Shown here piece after piece: positions 52,404 to 61,703 of a stretch of 64,000 bases of DNA. The translations under genes and the position numbers were made by a program. Origin of the DNA: Lactobacillus sp. Sy-1 (lineage in GTDB: Bacteria; Bacillota; Bacilli; Lactobacillales; Lactobacillaceae). The notes under the pieces were generated by a model. That model saw nothing but the letters and a program-made list of their open reading frames with translations, searched no databases and was not told the DNA's origin. The DNA lies in contig NZ_JACCIU010000002.1 of the NCBI RefSeq assembly GCF_019303535.1, positions 310,001 through 374,000 on the forward strand, written 5' to 3'. Position 1 is the first letter of the stretch. Every line of letters starts with the position of its first letter.

Positions 52404-53246
52404 CTATTTAACTTTCATTTGGTCAAATTGTTTAGCTAAAACTCTAAAATAATTAATAAAGGCGTTCCAAGCATCATTGATTGATGAGTACTTATCACCA
52501 GAAGTGGTAAAGGAAAGTAGCATTTTTTGATTTAAGTTATTACTATTTGCGGTTGCTGCTTTAATTGACGTTCCATCAAATGAAGCATTGATAGCGGCTT
52601 GCTTAAGCTGAGCATTATTCGGAAACCGATTATAAAATGCTGAACTCAAGTTACCAGCAGTTTGCCAAGCAGCAGCTAGTGCAAAACTCCCAGAAATTTG
52701 GTAATGTGAATGAACATATTGATCATAAGCATCTTGATTAGTAGCCATGTCATCAGCCATTTGATTTAACAGCTTACTAAAGTCAGCATAGGTGGCGTTA
52801 TCTGGCAGTTGATAACGGTTTGCAAAAATTCCTGATAAACCATTTCCGGATTCCCCAACGTTATTTTCAGCAATTGGACCAAACTCGCTAACGCTGTACT
52901 TAGCATAAATAGGCTTTAACGCAACGTTACTATTAAAGGAATCAATATCAGATTTTAATTGACTCGCCGACACCGTAATTGGACTATTATTCTCTGTCGA
53001 TGAATTTGCATTCGTCTTTTTAACGGTGGTCTTCTTAGCAGTGGTCTTCTTTTTTGTACTAACTTTGGAATGCTTCTTAGTGTTCTTTTGCTTATTATCC
53101 TTATGCTTACTACTGGAAGCAGCATTAGCAACCAAGTTCGGTTCATGATTATAATTCAATGCGGTGTTCAACCCAATTGCCAAAAGCATCGATAAAGTAG
53201 CCTTAGTAATCAATTTAAAAATTTTAGCGGTGCTATAATTTGTCAT
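52404..53246 (-). CDS. secreted protein with Lys-rich linker
   Basis: This 280-aa exported protein has an N-terminal hydrophobic segment (about residues 14-30) with a likely cleavage near ANAAS. A Lys/Thr/Ser-rich linker follows (about 43-85). The C-terminal helical domain of about 190 residues includes SQLKSDIDSFNSNVALKPIYAKY and NDAWNAFINYFRVLAKQFDQM. The basic linker could bind the anionic cell wall. No family is recognised. Confidence 0.78.
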   Translation of the reverse strand: MTNYSTAKIFKLITKATLSMLLAIGLNTALNYNHEPNLVANAASSSKHKDNKQKNTKKHSKVSTKKKTTAKKTTVKKTNANSSTENNSPITVSASQLKSDIDSFNSNVALKPIYAKYSVSEFGPIAENNVGESGNGLSGIFANRYQLPDNATYADFSKLLNQMADDMATNQDAYDQYVHSHYQISGSFALAAAWQTAGNLSSAFYNRFPNNAQLKQAAINASFDGTSIKAATANSNNLNQKMLLSFTTSGDKYSSINDAWNAFINYFRVLAKQFDQMKVK

Positions 53247-53316
53247 ATGTAAATCACTCCAAGATTTTATTTATATAGAAATAAAATTATACTATTATTA
53301 TATATTTGTCAAATTA

Positions 53317-53775
53317 TTAACCCCGATACTTATCCTCAAACCTAGCCAAACCCTTCAAATTATCATACTGAAATGGAGCCTCATCAATGAACTGATCAGC
53401 ATTAAACTTAAAACTATGATCTTGCATTTCAACCACCAATTTAGAAACCATATTTCTATTTTTAAGATGAATTGACTGAATCGATTCACGATTGATTAGT
53501 TGATTGTTACCACTAAAATTTTGTCGTAAATCAAGCCCCAACATCACGATTCCGGCATCTTCAAATGATAGGATGAATCTTTCAGCAAAAATCATTTGAA
53601 CCCAGCTCCCCAACATTAGCCCCATTACTTCCCCTGGTAATTTGCTAACAATTAAAACATTGTCGATCGTGTTACTGAGCCCCAATGAACGTTTATACTC
53701 TAAAATTGACGTTTCATGGTAGTCAGTACGCATTTTTTTATTTTTAGAATTCGTTGGTTGAACATTTAAATTCAC
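53317..53775 (-). CDS. hypothetical protein, possibly PH-like
   Basis: This 152-aa protein has alternating strands and no convincing membrane helix, although VMGLMLGSWVQMIF is hydrophobic. The run of short strands followed by LKGLARFEDKY would fit a small bacterial PH-like or regulatory domain, but this is weak. The start is a GTG with GGGGG 7 nt upstream. It is convergent with nothing and appears to be a single-gene unit. Function unknown. Confidence 0.6.
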   Translation of the reverse strand: MNLNVQPTNSKNKKMRTDYHETSILEYKRSLGLSNTIDNVLIVSKLPGEVMGLMLGSWVQMIFAERFILSFEDAGIVMLGLDLRQNFSGNNQLINRESIQSIHLKNRNMVSKLVVEMQDHSFKFNADQFIDEAPFQYDNLKGLARFEDKYRG

Positions 53776-53836
53776 TAGTATTCCCCCTATTAAAATAATA
53801 TAATTAGGATATCAAATATATAAAGTGGTGATAAAT

Positions 53837-54187
53837 ATGAAAATTAAGCAAATAATCTTTGTTATGGCAACTGCGTTATTAACGCTCAGTTCTAGCGCAA
53901 ATGCTGTCAATGCTGCTAAGGCCAAACCATTTACATACACTCAGGCTAGTAAGTACGTTAAACAGGCCTATGATGTAGATGCACTCACTAATTCCAAATA
54001 TAATAAAAAGAGCGGTAACACCACTAGGGTCGTTGTTAGAATTGGAACTACCAATAGCTATGGTTATTATAATGTTAAACGGGTTGGTAAAAGTGCTCAC
54101 ATTTCCAATGGTCTATTGATCGTAAAGGGTAATAGTTACACTCTTGCCAAAGTCATGAACAATCCAAAGGTTGTTAAGGCAGATTAA
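53837..54187 (+). CDS. small secreted protein
   Basis: This exported protein of about 116 aa has a clear signal peptide (MKIKQIIFVMATALLTLSSS, likely cleaved near NAVNA). The mature part is basic, with YTQASKYVKQAYDVDAL and TTRVVVRIGTTNSYGYYNVKRV. The start is placed at ATG 53837; an in-frame GTG at 53825 is possible. Function unknown. Confidence 0.7.
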   Translation: MKIKQIIFVMATALLTLSSSANAVNAAKAKPFTYTQASKYVKQAYDVDALTNSKYNKKSGNTTRVVVRIGTTNSYGYYNVKRVGKSAHISNGLLIVKGNSYTLAKVMNNPKVVKAD

Positions 54188-54297
54188 CCTGCTGATGCTC
54201 CCATCCCAAACCTAAGCAATAAAACTGATAAGATTAATTATAAAATAGTATAATAGAAATATTACTACAATCGATATTGATTAACGGAGGGATTCCA

Positions 54298-54498
54298 ATG
54301 GGAACGTTTGTAATGGTCAGCCAATTAACCGGTTCGATGTGGATAAAGGTTGTCTGTGGTGCACTTGCAATTTTAATCGCATTGTTCGGCCTTCGGCTTG
54401 CTAAAAAAAATAATAGCAAATTGGATCGTGTAATTTGGATCGGATTTCTTATTATTGGCATTGTAATGCTCGGATACGGGGCGATCAATCTAATCTGA
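54298..54498 (+). CDS. small two-helix membrane protein
   Basis: This 66-aa protein has two transmembrane helices (about residues 14-32 and 43-62) separated by the basic loop RLAKKNNSKLDR. GGAGGG lies 6 nt before the ATG at 54298, and a strong terminator follows at 54504-54537. The function is unknown. Confidence 0.75.
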   Translation: MGTFVMVSQLTGSMWIKVVCGALAILIALFGLRLAKKNNSKLDRVIWIGFLIIGIVMLGYGAINLI

Positions 54499-54503
54499 TA
54501 ATT

Positions 54504-54537
54504 AAGTTGTTGGAACATGATTCCAACAGCTTTTTTT
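54504..54537 (+). terminator. Rho-independent terminator
   Basis: AGTTGTTGGAA pairs with TTCCAACAGCT around CATGA and is followed by seven T. Confidence 0.88.
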
Positions 54538-54547
54538 GTGCATATTC

Positions 54548-55096
54548 CTAAATGACTGCAGACGTAACCGCATAGTAGTAGCTTTCAATAAGTTCTGGCG
54601 ACTGGTGCAACCCACTCTTAATCCACCAGTTAACGGTATCTACAAAACTACTAACGACAAAGTCCAATACGTATTCCTTTGGTAAATCCCGTTGCTTAAA
54701 TTTGTTATCCAATTGATTCCCAATCACTACTTTTAAATGCCGCTTAAAAAACAGCAAAAAGATTTCACTACTTTCGCCCCTGAGCAAATCCAATATGTTA
54801 TTCACATTTTTGCGAATATGGGTCAATACATGGGTAATCATCGACTCAAAACGAACCCGTTTGCCCTTCGTTAACGGTAAATTATCCAATTTTAAAACCA
54901 CATGCTCAAATAGTATATGGCATGTTTCTTCTAGCAATGAGTCCTTAGTATCAAAATGAGCATAAAAAGTACTACGGCTAATCCCGGCTACTGAAATGAT
55001 TTCACTAACGGTGATTGATTGGTATTCTTGTTTAGTTAATAGTTCTCCGAACGCATGAATAATGGCATCGGTGGACTTTTTGTGTCTTATATCCAT
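54548..55096 (-). CDS. TetR family transcriptional regulator
   Basis: This is a regulator of about 182 aa. The N-terminal helix-turn-helix shows IIHAFGELLTKQEYQSITVSEII, then AGISRSTFYAHFDTKDSLLEE. The C-terminal domain is all helical and ends with DTVNWWIKSGLHQSPELIESYY, as in the AcrR/DhaS-like group. The start is placed at ATG 55096 with AGGG 7 nt upstream. It is divergent from an EamA-type transporter and probably represses it; a GAACA...TGTTC pair at 55129-55150 is a possible operator. Confidence 0.87.
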   Translation of the reverse strand: MDIRHKKSTDAIIHAFGELLTKQEYQSITVSEIISVAGISRSTFYAHFDTKDSLLEETCHILFEHVVLKLDNLPLTKGKRVRFESMITHVLTHIRKNVNNILDLLRGESSEIFLLFFKRHLKVVIGNQLDNKFKQRDLPKEYVLDFVVSSFVDTVNWWIKSGLHQSPELIESYYYAVTSAVI

Positions 55097-55216
55097 TTTC
55101 AATCCCTACTTAAAATTTTTTAGATCCCGAACATTTTTGGATAAGTGTTCTGGTGTTGATTAATTTCATCTACTACAATGAACCATAAATTAATTTTAAA
55201 CCAAGGGGGCTAAAAT

Positions 55217-56092
55217 ATGAAATCAAATCAGCATTCATCTAAAGCAATTACATACGCAGTGGGCTCCGCTGCCTTATACGCACTATACCCGCCCATTGCC
55301 AAATTATTGGTTCGTAATTGTCCACCAGCTTACTTATCAGCATTCTTATACCTGGGGACCGGAATTGGAATGGCGATTATTACAATGATTCTTCGTTCTA
55401 AGCAAGCCAAATTTGGTCCTAACCTAAAGCGTTCCGATACCAAGAGTCTCATAGCGGTAATTGGGTTCAACATTGCTGCCAGTATCCTAATGAACTTAGG
55501 GGTTCAACTAACATCGTCATCAAACATTGCCCTATTAGGTAATTTTGAAATCGTTGCTACTTCGATAATCGCATATTGGCTATTTCATGAACACATTAGT
55601 AAAGTTACCGCAGCTGCAATTATCATTATTACCACTGCCAGCCTCCTACTAAGCGTGAATGACATCTCACACTTTAGCATCTCACTAGGCTCACTATTAG
55701 CAATTATTGCCACCATTTGTTGGGGATTGGAAAATAACTTTACGCGGGTTCTTTCGGATCGTAATCCCCTGCAAGTCGTGATTGTAAAGGGACTTGGGGT
55801 CGGAATCGGTAGCTTAATTTTCGTCCCAATCATGCATGAAAACCGTCCGCCAGTAGCAACCATCTTTTGGGCGTTATTGTTGGGGTTTGTGGCATACGGA
55901 GTCAGTATTGTCCTGTATATTTTGGCCCAACGTTACATTGGCGCAGCCAGAACTAGTGCATACTATGCCATCGCACCGTTCATATCAGTGGGAATTTCGT
56001 TCGTTCTGTTTGGTGAACAACTAACGATGGGTTTCCTAGCCGCACTGTTCCTGATGATAATCGGCAGTGTGTTGTTGACTAAGGCAAATTAA
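55217..56092 (+). CDS. EamA/DMT family transporter
   Basis: This is a 291-aa transporter with ten predicted helices in two EamA repeats. Typical pieces are YALYPPIAKLLVRNCPP at the start, the repeat end NIALLGNFEIVATSIIAYWLFHEHIS, and AYYAIAPFISVGISFVLFGEQLT in the second repeat. The family exports amino acids, nucleotide metabolites or drugs. The divergent TetR gene suggests inducible efflux. Confidence 0.87.
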   Translation: MKSNQHSSKAITYAVGSAALYALYPPIAKLLVRNCPPAYLSAFLYLGTGIGMAIITMILRSKQAKFGPNLKRSDTKSLIAVIGFNIAASILMNLGVQLTSSSNIALLGNFEIVATSIIAYWLFHEHISKVTAAAIIIITTASLLLSVNDISHFSISLGSLLAIIATICWGLENNFTRVLSDRNPLQVVIVKGLGVGIGSLIFVPIMHENRPPVATIFWALLLGFVAYGVSIVLYILAQRYIGAARTSAYYAIAPFISVGISFVLFGEQLTMGFLAALFLMIIGSVLLTKAN

Positions 56093-56105
56093 TATTAAAA
56101 CATCT

Positions 56106-56145
56106 AAAAAATGTGGCGCCCTGATAGATTGGGCACCACATTTTT
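56106..56145. terminator. bidirectional terminator
   Basis: AAAAATGTGG-GCCC and GGGC-CCACATTTTT form a long stem with a single mismatch between the convergent EamA and YdcF-like genes. Confidence 0.87.
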
Positions 56146-56163
56146 AATTTAACTATTGCAATT

Positions 56164-57318
56164 TTACTTTTGAATTCCTGGGAGTAAGGAATATCCACTA
56201 ACCCGTAGTGTATCATTAATGATCTTGTTCATTGTTTTGTAGTCATTGGCAGTTGCCTTCAAAGCATCATTTGTATCTACTGATACAAACTGATTTAAGC
56301 TATAGTTAGCACCATTTACCAACTCAGATGCTTTAAATAAAGTATATGCTCTTCTCATGTGGGATGCACTGGATACCAAGGTAACTGATTTTGCACCATT
56401 ACTTTTAAGAATTTTAGTGGTATTTCTAGCGTTTTGAGTGGTATCCTTTGATTCAGTTTCGGTAATAATCCGATCCTTAGCTACCCCATTTTTAACTAAC
56501 CAGTCCTTCATTACCTCTGATTCTACCTTTGGTTCTTGAGGTAACTCCCCACCACTAACAACAATCTTAGCTTTCGGTTGTGCCTTTGCTAAGGCTAATC
56601 CAGCATTTAACCGTTGTTCTAGCGTTGGTTGAATATCTCCCTTACTATCTAGAACAAAACCTAAAATGACAATGTAGTGGTTCGCATTATTTTGGCCGTT
56701 AACCTTTGAAGCGTCAGTATTTAGGTCCATGTCGTGGGCATTCTCAATTAAACCAACGATTTTACTAAATTGCTGTGTTTTAGACTTATTAATACTGGTT
56801 AATTTTTTAATTGTCTTTTGGTAATCAGCCGTTTGGTTATTAAACTTTTGGTAAACTGCAATATTGACTAGGGCTTGGTAATTCTTCTTGTCAATTTTAA
56901 GAATCTGCTTGTACTGAGCCTGCGCCTTATCGTAATCACCATTCATTTGATCAATGGCAGCTAATCCCATCATATACTTAGGGGTATTTGGAGCAATCTT
57001 TAACGCTTCTTGGTATAAAGAAACTAGTGCTGCATTATTATATGAGGATGTAACCCCTACTTTTTGAGTCGAAGCAAAGTTTGGCTTATGCCAATAGTTA
57101 TATTCAATCGCTTGATCAATGGTTTTTAACTTTGCTGCCTTTTGTTTCTCGCTCTTCAGCTTGGTTAAAATGGAATCATAAGAGTATTTATCCTGGTATT
57201 CTTGAACTTGATATTGATTACTTGCAAATGCAACCACATGACTTTGGTTGGCTACCGCCACTGGAATTGATAGTAGAAGTAATGTTAATAGTGATGCTGC
57301 TTTCTTTTTACCTTGCAT
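56164..57318 (-). CDS. secreted YdcF/DUF218 protein with TPR-like region
   Basis: This is an exported protein of about 384 aa. After a signal peptide (ending near VVAFAS) lies a helical TPR-like region (about residues 70-195), with YQEALKIAPNTPKYMMGLAA and YKQILKIDKKNYQALVNIAV. The DUF218 domain (about 210-380) has YIVILGFVLDSKGDIQP, VSGGELPQEPKVESEVM and ESKDTTQNARNT. The start is at ATG 57318, with GGAGG 5 nt upstream. It is the second DUF218 protein in the window (also 37041) but is soluble rather than polytopic. Confidence 0.85.
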   Translation of the reverse strand: MQGKKKAASLLTLLLLSIPVAVANQSHVVAFASNQYQVQEYQDKYSYDSILTKLKSEKQKAAKLKTIDQAIEYNYWHKPNFASTQKVGVTSSYNNAALVSLYQEALKIAPNTPKYMMGLAAIDQMNGDYDKAQAQYKQILKIDKKNYQALVNIAVYQKFNNQTADYQKTIKKLTSINKSKTQQFSKIVGLIENAHDMDLNTDASKVNGQNNANHYIVILGFVLDSKGDIQPTLEQRLNAGLALAKAQPKAKIVVSGGELPQEPKVESEVMKDWLVKNGVAKDRIITETESKDTTQNARNTTKILKSNGAKSVTLVSSASHMRRAYTLFKASELVNGANYSLNQFVSVDTNDALKATANDYKTMNKIINDTLRVSGYSLLPGIQK

Positions 57319-57420
57319 AGCGTCCTCCAAATAATTTATTTCACATTTATCATACCAATTGGATTTAGATTTTGAGTAAAAAGAATGTAAATAAATTGTA
57401 TTGTTTATTAATCATCCAAA

Positions 57421-57457
57421 AAGCCCCGTTTGCAATCAACAATTACGAACGGGGCTT
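57421..57457 (-). terminator. terminator of the S53 protease gene
   Basis: AAGCCCCGTT pairs with AACGGGGCTT directly after the stop of the minus-strand protease gene; TTTTT follows on the minus strand. Confidence 0.87.
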
Positions 57458-57460
57458 ATT

Positions 57461-59422
57461 TTATTTTTTAGCATCCTTAGTAAATGCTGCATTCAATTTC
57501 GTGAAATTAACAGTTCCCAAGCCGCTTGCTTGGTTATATATCTTCCCCGGTTGTCCAACATAGTAGAGGTTATTATCATCTAAACTGTTCAGAGGCGTAA
57601 ATGGCGAGTGAGCAGTCTTTGCAAACCGATAAATTTGCGGATTCCAAAAGCCAGTCCGCTTTTTTTGTGCACTATTAATGACCGCTGCCATTGCAGCCAT
57701 TTGTGGGGTAATCACACTGGTCCCATCCCCAGACGGATCATATTTACCATCAACATAAATATTGTATCCCGTCAGAAAATCTGCATTCCCAGAAATATCA
57801 GGGACGTTTCGACCACTTGCCCGTCCCGTTATCAATTTCGGATTAGCATTCACCTTCCCGGTTCTTAAATCAATGAATTGCTTTGCATTAAAGGTGCCAA
57901 CACCACTAATTCCCTTTTGGTAATCCGGTATGGTGAAGTAGCGGCTAAAGCCACCCCCACCTGAAGCAAATATATTTCCCAATGTAGTAGCACTTACGGT
58001 CTTATTGGCATTCTTGTTAGCAGTTTGAATTTGTTTTTCGATTGCTGCCTTTTGTGCGTCTGTCTTTGCCTTGGAAAGCAGGTATTTAATCTCCTCGTCC
58101 TTAACAAACTTACTCCCGAATAATTCAGTTAGGCTAGTGGAATTACTCCAGGGTGCTTCCTTATTTAGCGAAACGGTCTTATCCCCAGTAGATGGCGTAA
58201 ATCCAGAAACATCTGCAAATGATACGTTCTTAAATGGTAGGGTTGTGCCCCCAACGGCAGTAATGTAAGGGGATGCAGCTGGTAGCCCAACTGACTTTTC
58301 CTTAGTCCCATCCGAAAAGTCATAGGCCCCTGTATCACCAGAAGCATTAAAAACCGTAATTCCCTGTGCCGCTGCCTGTTTAAGCAAGCGGTTCAAGAGG
58401 TTCGTTTCCCCCTTATCAACCGGGCGCCCCTGCTTTAAATTAACTTCAGAAGCCCCAAAACTACTAGAAATAACATCGACGTTATCCCGCCCAATCGCAG
58501 TTGCATATGAAGGAATGAAGTAATCCGCATCATAATCATCACCTAGGTAGACATTAATGTTAGCAGCGGGCGCAATTGCACTGGCCTGTTCAGTATCCAT
58601 TGTTACTTCAGCTTGATCACCATAATCTTTGGAGAGCGGCTTGCTTACATAGACCTTTTTAATGCGCCGGTTTCCCGATTTAACGCCTTGGTCCTTTAAG
58701 TACGCATTAATATCACTCATCTTAAAATCATTGCTACCTAAAATCCCAATCGTTTGTCCCTGGCCGTTATGACCATTTTGGGATAGCGAACCGGTGTGAT
58801 AACTCCGCCCAAATTTACGATAGGATCGATCATTAATGTTAGGGTCCTTGATCTTATTTAAAGCGCTGATTTCTTGTTGACTAGGATTGGTTTTATCATT
58901 AGTTAGATGGACCTTTAACCCTAGTTGATCAATAAAACTAACGTCGTTTGCCACTGAACTAGCCAACCGGGCTTTGCCCCGTGCAATCTGGTAGTTGTGC
59001 TTTTTATTCGTTGTCTTAAAAATTTTAATTTGGAACGTCTTTTCAATGTTTTTGGTTTTGCCACTCACCGTCATAACGATGTTGCCAGGATAAACGTTCG
59101 ATTTAAGTCCCTGCTTCTTGATGAACTTTTTAACTACTGCCACCCGTTGATTTGATAACCCATATTGATTACCAAACTGAGTGGGGGTTAAGTACCTGCG
59201 GTAATTTTTACTTTTGGGGTTGACCGTTTGATAGATGAACTGGTCCAACCGCTTATCATTGCGTGATTTTAATCCTAACGTAATTGTCTGCTGCTGATTT
59301 TCATTTACCCGCCGATACTTGGTTTGACTGGCATTAACGGAGGTCGTTACCCCACTAAGCACGGTGGAACCCATAATCGAAGCTGTAATCACCAATAATA
59401 AACTGCTATGACTAAATTTCAT
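57461..59422 (-). CDS. S53 family (sedolisin/kumamolisin-like) serine protease precursor
   Basis: This is a secreted endopeptidase of 653 aa. A signal peptide (about 1-31) is followed by a Pro-kumamolisin activation domain (about 35-190, including NPKSKNYRRYLTPTQFGNQYG). The catalytic domain has the Glu/Asp pair in AEVTMDTEQAS, the oxyanion Asp in NASGDTGAYD, and the nucleophile Ser in SGDGTSVITPQMAAM. A C-terminal calcium-binding region is expected. S53 enzymes act at low pH, which fits an acid-producing bacterium. The proprotein should self-cleave after export. Confidence 0.92.
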   Translation of the reverse strand: MKFSHSSLLLVITASIMGSTVLSGVTTSVNASQTKYRRVNENQQQTITLGLKSRNDKRLDQFIYQTVNPKSKNYRRYLTPTQFGNQYGLSNQRVAVVKKFIKKQGLKSNVYPGNIVMTVSGKTKNIEKTFQIKIFKTTNKKHNYQIARGKARLASSVANDVSFIDQLGLKVHLTNDKTNPSQQEISALNKIKDPNINDRSYRKFGRSYHTGSLSQNGHNGQGQTIGILGSNDFKMSDINAYLKDQGVKSGNRRIKKVYVSKPLSKDYGDQAEVTMDTEQASAIAPAANINVYLGDDYDADYFIPSYATAIGRDNVDVISSSFGASEVNLKQGRPVDKGETNLLNRLLKQAAAQGITVFNASGDTGAYDFSDGTKEKSVGLPAASPYITAVGGTTLPFKNVSFADVSGFTPSTGDKTVSLNKEAPWSNSTSLTELFGSKFVKDEEIKYLLSKAKTDAQKAAIEKQIQTANKNANKTVSATTLGNIFASGGGGFSRYFTIPDYQKGISGVGTFNAKQFIDLRTGKVNANPKLITGRASGRNVPDISGNADFLTGYNIYVDGKYDPSGDGTSVITPQMAAMAAVINSAQKKRTGFWNPQIYRFAKTAHSPFTPLNSLDDNNLYYVGQPGKIYNQASGLGTVNFTKLNAAFTKDAKK

Positions 59423-59454
59423 TGCATCTTCATCCTCTCAATCATTCAATCGAT

Positions 59455-60429
59455 TTAATCATTATTCTTAATAAACTCAATTGTTTCATTCAATGCCTTT
59501 TGCGCTTCCGTAATTGGAAAGATTGCAAAATCATGATTCATTGCCCGATAAACGGTAGTGGTAACGTCCCAACGTTTGCGAACGGCTAGCTGTTGAAATT
59601 TCATTGCATCTGGATACAAAATATCATCAGTTCCAGTAATCACTAAAATTGGTGGTAATGAACTGGAATCGCCATAAAGCGGGCTGACTAACGGATCCTT
59701 TACACTTAATCGGTTAGCATAAATTGCCCCTAGCCGGGTTAAATTATCCAAATCTAAAACTGGATCTTTTGGTTGAATCAAGCGCATTTGCGGGTTCGTA
59801 TTGGAAATATCCAGCCATGGTGACAATAGAACAGCACAACTAGGTTGAATCCCTTGATTGCGCTTTAGGTGTTGCATTAATGATAGAACAAGCCCCCCAC
59901 CAGCTGAATCGCCCATTAGGACAATATCATTAGCATCACTGTTAACAACCATCTGATAACTTTTAAGGACCATTGTAAATGCATCATTAGCATCATAAGC
60001 TGGTGCCTTCGGATAAATTGGCATTATGACCCGACGCCCGAGTTGGTTAGCAAGGTTGGCAACGATTTGATAATGCTGTGGAAACGGCTGGCCCCAATAA
60101 CCACCCCCGTGGATGTAAAAGACCACCCGGTGGGAAAATTCGATTTGACGGGGGATGACCTCTAAAATATCTTCGTGTCCGCGGTACTGATGGATCCGAT
60201 AACGATGCTTTATAATCCTGGGAACCCGATACTGATTCATACTCTTCCGCGCTGCTTGTTCATATTCTACAGTGGTATCAATTGACGGTACTGCTCTTAC
60301 TGCCGGTAATATTTGGTTAACCAACTGGCCACTTAAGCTCCGGTGCATCCGCTTAGCAATCAATTCCTCCAATGATAGTGATAAAATCAATCCACTAGCT
60401 AATAATTTAATAGCTTTCATCCACTTCAC
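59455..60429 (-). CDS. alpha/beta hydrolase (HSL/esterase type)
   Basis: This is a 324-aa esterase of the hormone-sensitive-lipase family. The oxyanion motif is FYIHGGGYWG near residue 113. The nucleophile elbow is MGDSAGGGL near residue 176, the acid ITGTDDILYPD near residue 267, and the catalytic histidine NHDF near residue 297. An N-terminal hydrophobic stretch (KAIKLLASGLILSLSLEELI) may be a signal anchor. The start is GTG at 60429 or ATG at 60420. The substrate is probably a short acyl ester. Confidence 0.88.
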   Translation of the reverse strand: MKWMKAIKLLASGLILSLSLEELIAKRMHRSLSGQLVNQILPAVRAVPSIDTTVEYEQAARKSMNQYRVPRIIKHRYRIHQYRGHEDILEVIPRQIEFSHRVVFYIHGGGYWGQPFPQHYQIVANLANQLGRRVIMPIYPKAPAYDANDAFTMVLKSYQMVVNSDANDIVLMGDSAGGGLVLSLMQHLKRNQGIQPSCAVLLSPWLDISNTNPQMRLIQPKDPVLDLDNLTRLGAIYANRLSVKDPLVSPLYGDSSSLPPILVITGTDDILYPDAMKFQQLAVRKRWDVTTTVYRAMNHDFAIFPITEAQKALNETIEFIKNND

Positions 60430-60476
60430 TCACTTTGTATTATGTAAGCAAAACGGTTCCCCATTTTGCTACTTCA

Positions 60477-61703
60477 TTAACGGTATTTTAAGCCGCTTCG
60501 CAAGTTTTTGAACCATCCCTGGTCATCACTTTGCAACATTAATCCCTTATACTTTTTCGCAATTCCATAGGTCAGCAACACTGTGAAGCCAATTAGGATT
60601 AATAGGGAGAGCGCTACTTCAACTCCATTTGCTTGATGGTTAATAATGCGAATCGGCATGAAGAACGTCGACGAAACTGGCACGTACGATAGGACTTTTG
60701 CAATCATTGCATCACTATTATTTTGTAATATAAGTGATGCAAAAAATAGTCCCATAATCAAATACATCACCGGTTGGGCAGCCTTATTCGCATCTTCAGC
60801 TTTAGAAACCAGCGCTCCACAAGTTGCTGAGAGGATGATTCCAATAATTAATCCAAGAATCACAAACACCGAATTAATGTTAACTAAGTTCTTGAGAACA
60901 CTACCAATTACTTCCTTTCCACCATTTTGCATGAAGTTCTTTAAAAACGAGGCATGCTTTAAAGCTTGATAGCTACCACCAATTGTAATCACGTAAACGA
61001 CCATTTGGGTCAACATCATCAGAATAATGCCAAAAACCTTTCCAATAAAATAATTTGTGGATGAGGTACTACTGAAGATAATTTCGGTAATCTTGGACCC
61101 CTTTTCCTTGGCAATTACACTGGCGGTGATTCCTGAATACATCAATAGGAAGATATACAGAATAAAGATTAATGCCTCTAACGATATCAGCTTAGCAGTA
61201 TCTGCATAATTATCACCCGTTTTTTTAACCTGGCTACTAAACGCGGGTTCAACGGCAAGGGCCTTTAACTGTTGCGGGTTCAACTTACTGCGTTGAATAT
61301 TCAATTGATTCTGCGCAAGCGTAACTGTTTTCATTAAATCAGTCTTAACGTCGCTATCTAACGCTTCGTTCCCTACGTAATGAACGTTGATTCGCCCGTT
61401 TGTTTCCGAAAGCTTCGCATAACCATCAATATCACCACGCTTGAGCTTGCTAGTTGCCTGTTGTTCTGTATTAATCGCGGCGTCAATCGAATCGCCATCC
61501 TGTTTCACCACTGCCTGTTTCACCTGTTGATTACCAATGATTGCAAACTGGCTGTCCGCATTACTAGCGCTATTACCAGCGAGGAATCCAGCCCCGCCAC
61601 CAATGATTATAATGATAAATGGCAGCAATAACATTATGATAAAACTCTTCGTCTTTACCTGACTCACGTACGTTTCTGCAGTAATCGCCATTAATTTATG
61701 CAT
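60477..61703 (-). CDS. ABC-2 type transporter permease (NatB-like)
   Basis: This is a permease of about 408 aa. An N-terminal helix (about residues 15-38) is followed by an extracytoplasmic region of about 130 residues, then five to six C-terminal helices including LISLEALIFILYIFLLMYSG and the EKGSKITEIIFSSTSSTNYFIGK motif characteristic of NatB-type exporters. The start is placed at ATG 61703, overlapping the ATPase stop; a longer in-frame start at 61736 is possible. It works with the ATPase upstream. Confidence 0.87.
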   Translation of the reverse strand: MHKLMAITAETYVSQVKTKSFIIMLLLPFIIIIIGGGAGFLAGNSASNADSQFAIIGNQQVKQAVVKQDGDSIDAAINTEQQATSKLKRGDIDGYAKLSETNGRINVHYVGNEALDSDVKTDLMKTVTLAQNQLNIQRSKLNPQQLKALAVEPAFSSQVKKTGDNYADTAKLISLEALIFILYIFLLMYSGITASVIAKEKGSKITEIIFSSTSSTNYFIGKVFGIILMMLTQMVVYVITIGGSYQALKHASFLKNFMQNGGKEVIGSVLKNLVNINSVFVILGLIIGIILSATCGALVSKAEDANKAAQPVMYLIMGLFFASLILQNNSDAMIAKVLSYVPVSSTFFMPIRIINHQANGVEVALSLLILIGFTVLLTYGIAKKYKGLMLQSDDQGWFKNLRSGLKYR